Shown here piece by piece: positions 5,318-5,883 of a stretch of 5,883 bases of DNA. How positions within the stretch are numbered: the stretch's first letter is position 1; each line of letters begins with the position of its first letter. The position numbers were made by a program, and so were the translations under genes. The DNA is from an uncultured Oscillospiraceae bacterium. Its GTDB lineage: Bacteria > Bacillota > Clostridia > Oscillospirales > Oscillospiraceae. Under the pieces are notes generated by a model. The model saw only the letters and a list, made by a program, of their open reading frames with translations, had not been told where the DNA came from and ran no database searches. The stretch lies in contig CAKTOK010000064.1 of the NCBI GenBank assembly GCA_934589835.1, positions 1 through 5,883 on the forward strand. Direction: 5' to 3'.

Positions 5318-5883
5318 TTATGTCAACCACGAAAACTGCAGCACGTAGGCGTGCTCGGCGCCGATGCCGCCGTCCTGCTCTGTCAGCGGGATGACCGCCC
5401 CCTCCGTCAGCGTCGCCCGGATGCTGCCGTCGGCGCCATAGAGCTTATAGCTCACATCCGACGGCAGGGACAGCACCGAAAGCTCCGCAGATGACAGCAG
5501 CGTATAGACCGCCGGCTCACTGTCCTCCTGCGTTTCGTGAACGCAGGTAAGCTGCACCGCCAGCCCGTCGCCGCGGCGGAACACCTCCGTGGTCTTACCG
5601 CCGCTGCCCCGTTCCAGAAGCTCCTGCTGCCACAGCGGCTCAAAATCGCCGCCTGCCGCCGCGTAGTTCCTTACACACACCAGATCGTTGACCTGTATCG
5701 TCTCCAGCGCAGGGAATTCCTGCACCGTGCCGCCGAACCAGCGTCCGGCGATGCAGATCAGGTGGTACTCCGTACCGCCCGCCTGCTCCGTCCGCGTGTC
5801 CGTAACAAGGCCGGTCCACGGGCCGGTGATGGCCATGTCCATGGCAGCGGCCGATATATCCGTCTGCTGATCCTGAGAGACAT
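5318..5883 (-). CDS. Unrecognised protein, 5' end probably beyond the window
   Basis: I do not recognise this protein. The frame ends at a TAA followed at once by a strong terminator, which supports it as real. The first in-frame ATG (5842) would give 174 residues, but no ribosome site precedes it. The frame stays open to the window edge, with plausible protein sequence (QDQQTDISAAAMDMAITG). The true start is therefore probably outside, and the entry is given as partial. The sequence is acidic, mostly soluble-looking and probably beta-rich, with strands such as EYHLICIAGRWFGGTVQEF and alternating hydrophobic stretches near the C-terminus. No signal peptide, membrane helix, or catalytic motif is visible in the part seen. 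Phage or structural relatives are possible but unsupported. An ATG at the very edge (5883) is in a different frame and is closed after about 41 codons. Confidence 0.7.
   Translation of the reverse strand, partial: VSQDQQTDISAAAMDMAITGPWTGLVTDTRTEQAGGTEYHLICIAGRWFGGTVQEFPALETIQVNDLVCVRNYAAAGGDFEPLWQQELLERGSGGKTTEVFRRGDGLAVQLTCVHETQEDSEPAVYTLLSSAELSVLSLPSDVSYKLYGADGSIRATLTEGAVIPLTEQDGGIGAEHAYVLQFSWLT

Noticed and set aside
5151..5330. N-terminal extension of the aminopeptidase to 468 residues
   Set aside because: It would run through the promoter, the ribosome site and the upstream terminator. The start at 5150 gives the family length and N-terminus.
5761..5883. Separate minus-strand gene starting with the ATG at the window edge
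   Set aside because: That frame closes after about 41 codons, with arginine/proline-rich shadow sequence.
1..5883. CRISPR array, insertion sequence, phage or defence module
   Set aside because: I saw no regularly spaced repeats, transposase, integrase, recombinase or typical defence domain on either strand.

Overview
The window looks like chromosomal DNA from a GC-rich, anaerobic, spore-forming Firmicute, most plausibly a member of the Oscillospiraceae/Clostridia. The clues are GC-rich coding sequence with strong purine-rich ribosome binding sites, an IscR-like Rrf2 regulator, a MepA-type MATE transporter, an M29 aminopeptidase, and a SpoIID-like/peptidoglycan-binding protein of a type I associate with sporulating Clostridia. 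The taxonomic call is inference from gene content; no rRNA or marker gene is present.

Left part, plus strand (1-2063): a complete tRNA-Glu (anticodon CTC, CCA encoded) starts at the left edge. It runs directly into a perfect 25-bp palindrome that contains its intrinsic terminator. A 445-residue MATE exporter follows, then after 58 nt a 140-residue Rrf2-family regulator with three cysteines suited to an iron-sulfur cluster. The regulator has its own recognisable promoter, overlapped by a 19-bp palindrome that is a likely autoregulatory operator. A strong 18-bp bidirectional hairpin at 2025-2063 ends this unit and also the convergent unit from the right.

Middle part, minus strand (3815 down to 2068): a two-gene operon encodes a 126-residue prealbumin/carboxypeptidase-regulatory-like protein, then after 17 nt a 449-residue protein with a compact SpoIID/LytB-like domain and three C-terminal peptidoglycan-binding repeats. 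Neither has a signal peptide, which would fit proteins made in the mother cell and placed on the spore, but that is inference. A weak mother-cell-sigma-like promoter can be proposed upstream.

Right part, minus strand (5883 down to 3880): a complete M29 metallo-aminopeptidase with all expected metal ligands has a good housekeeping promoter and a hairpin terminator. Upstream of it, separated by a strong hairpin terminator, is the 3' portion of an unrecognised gene whose reading frame is open to the window edge.

I see no CRISPR array, insertion sequence, phage module or obvious new multi-gene system. The region appears mostly ordinary. The items most worth a second look are the tRNA-overlapping palindrome, the competing inverted repeats in front of the Rrf2 gene, and the signal-less compact SpoIID-like protein with its small partner.
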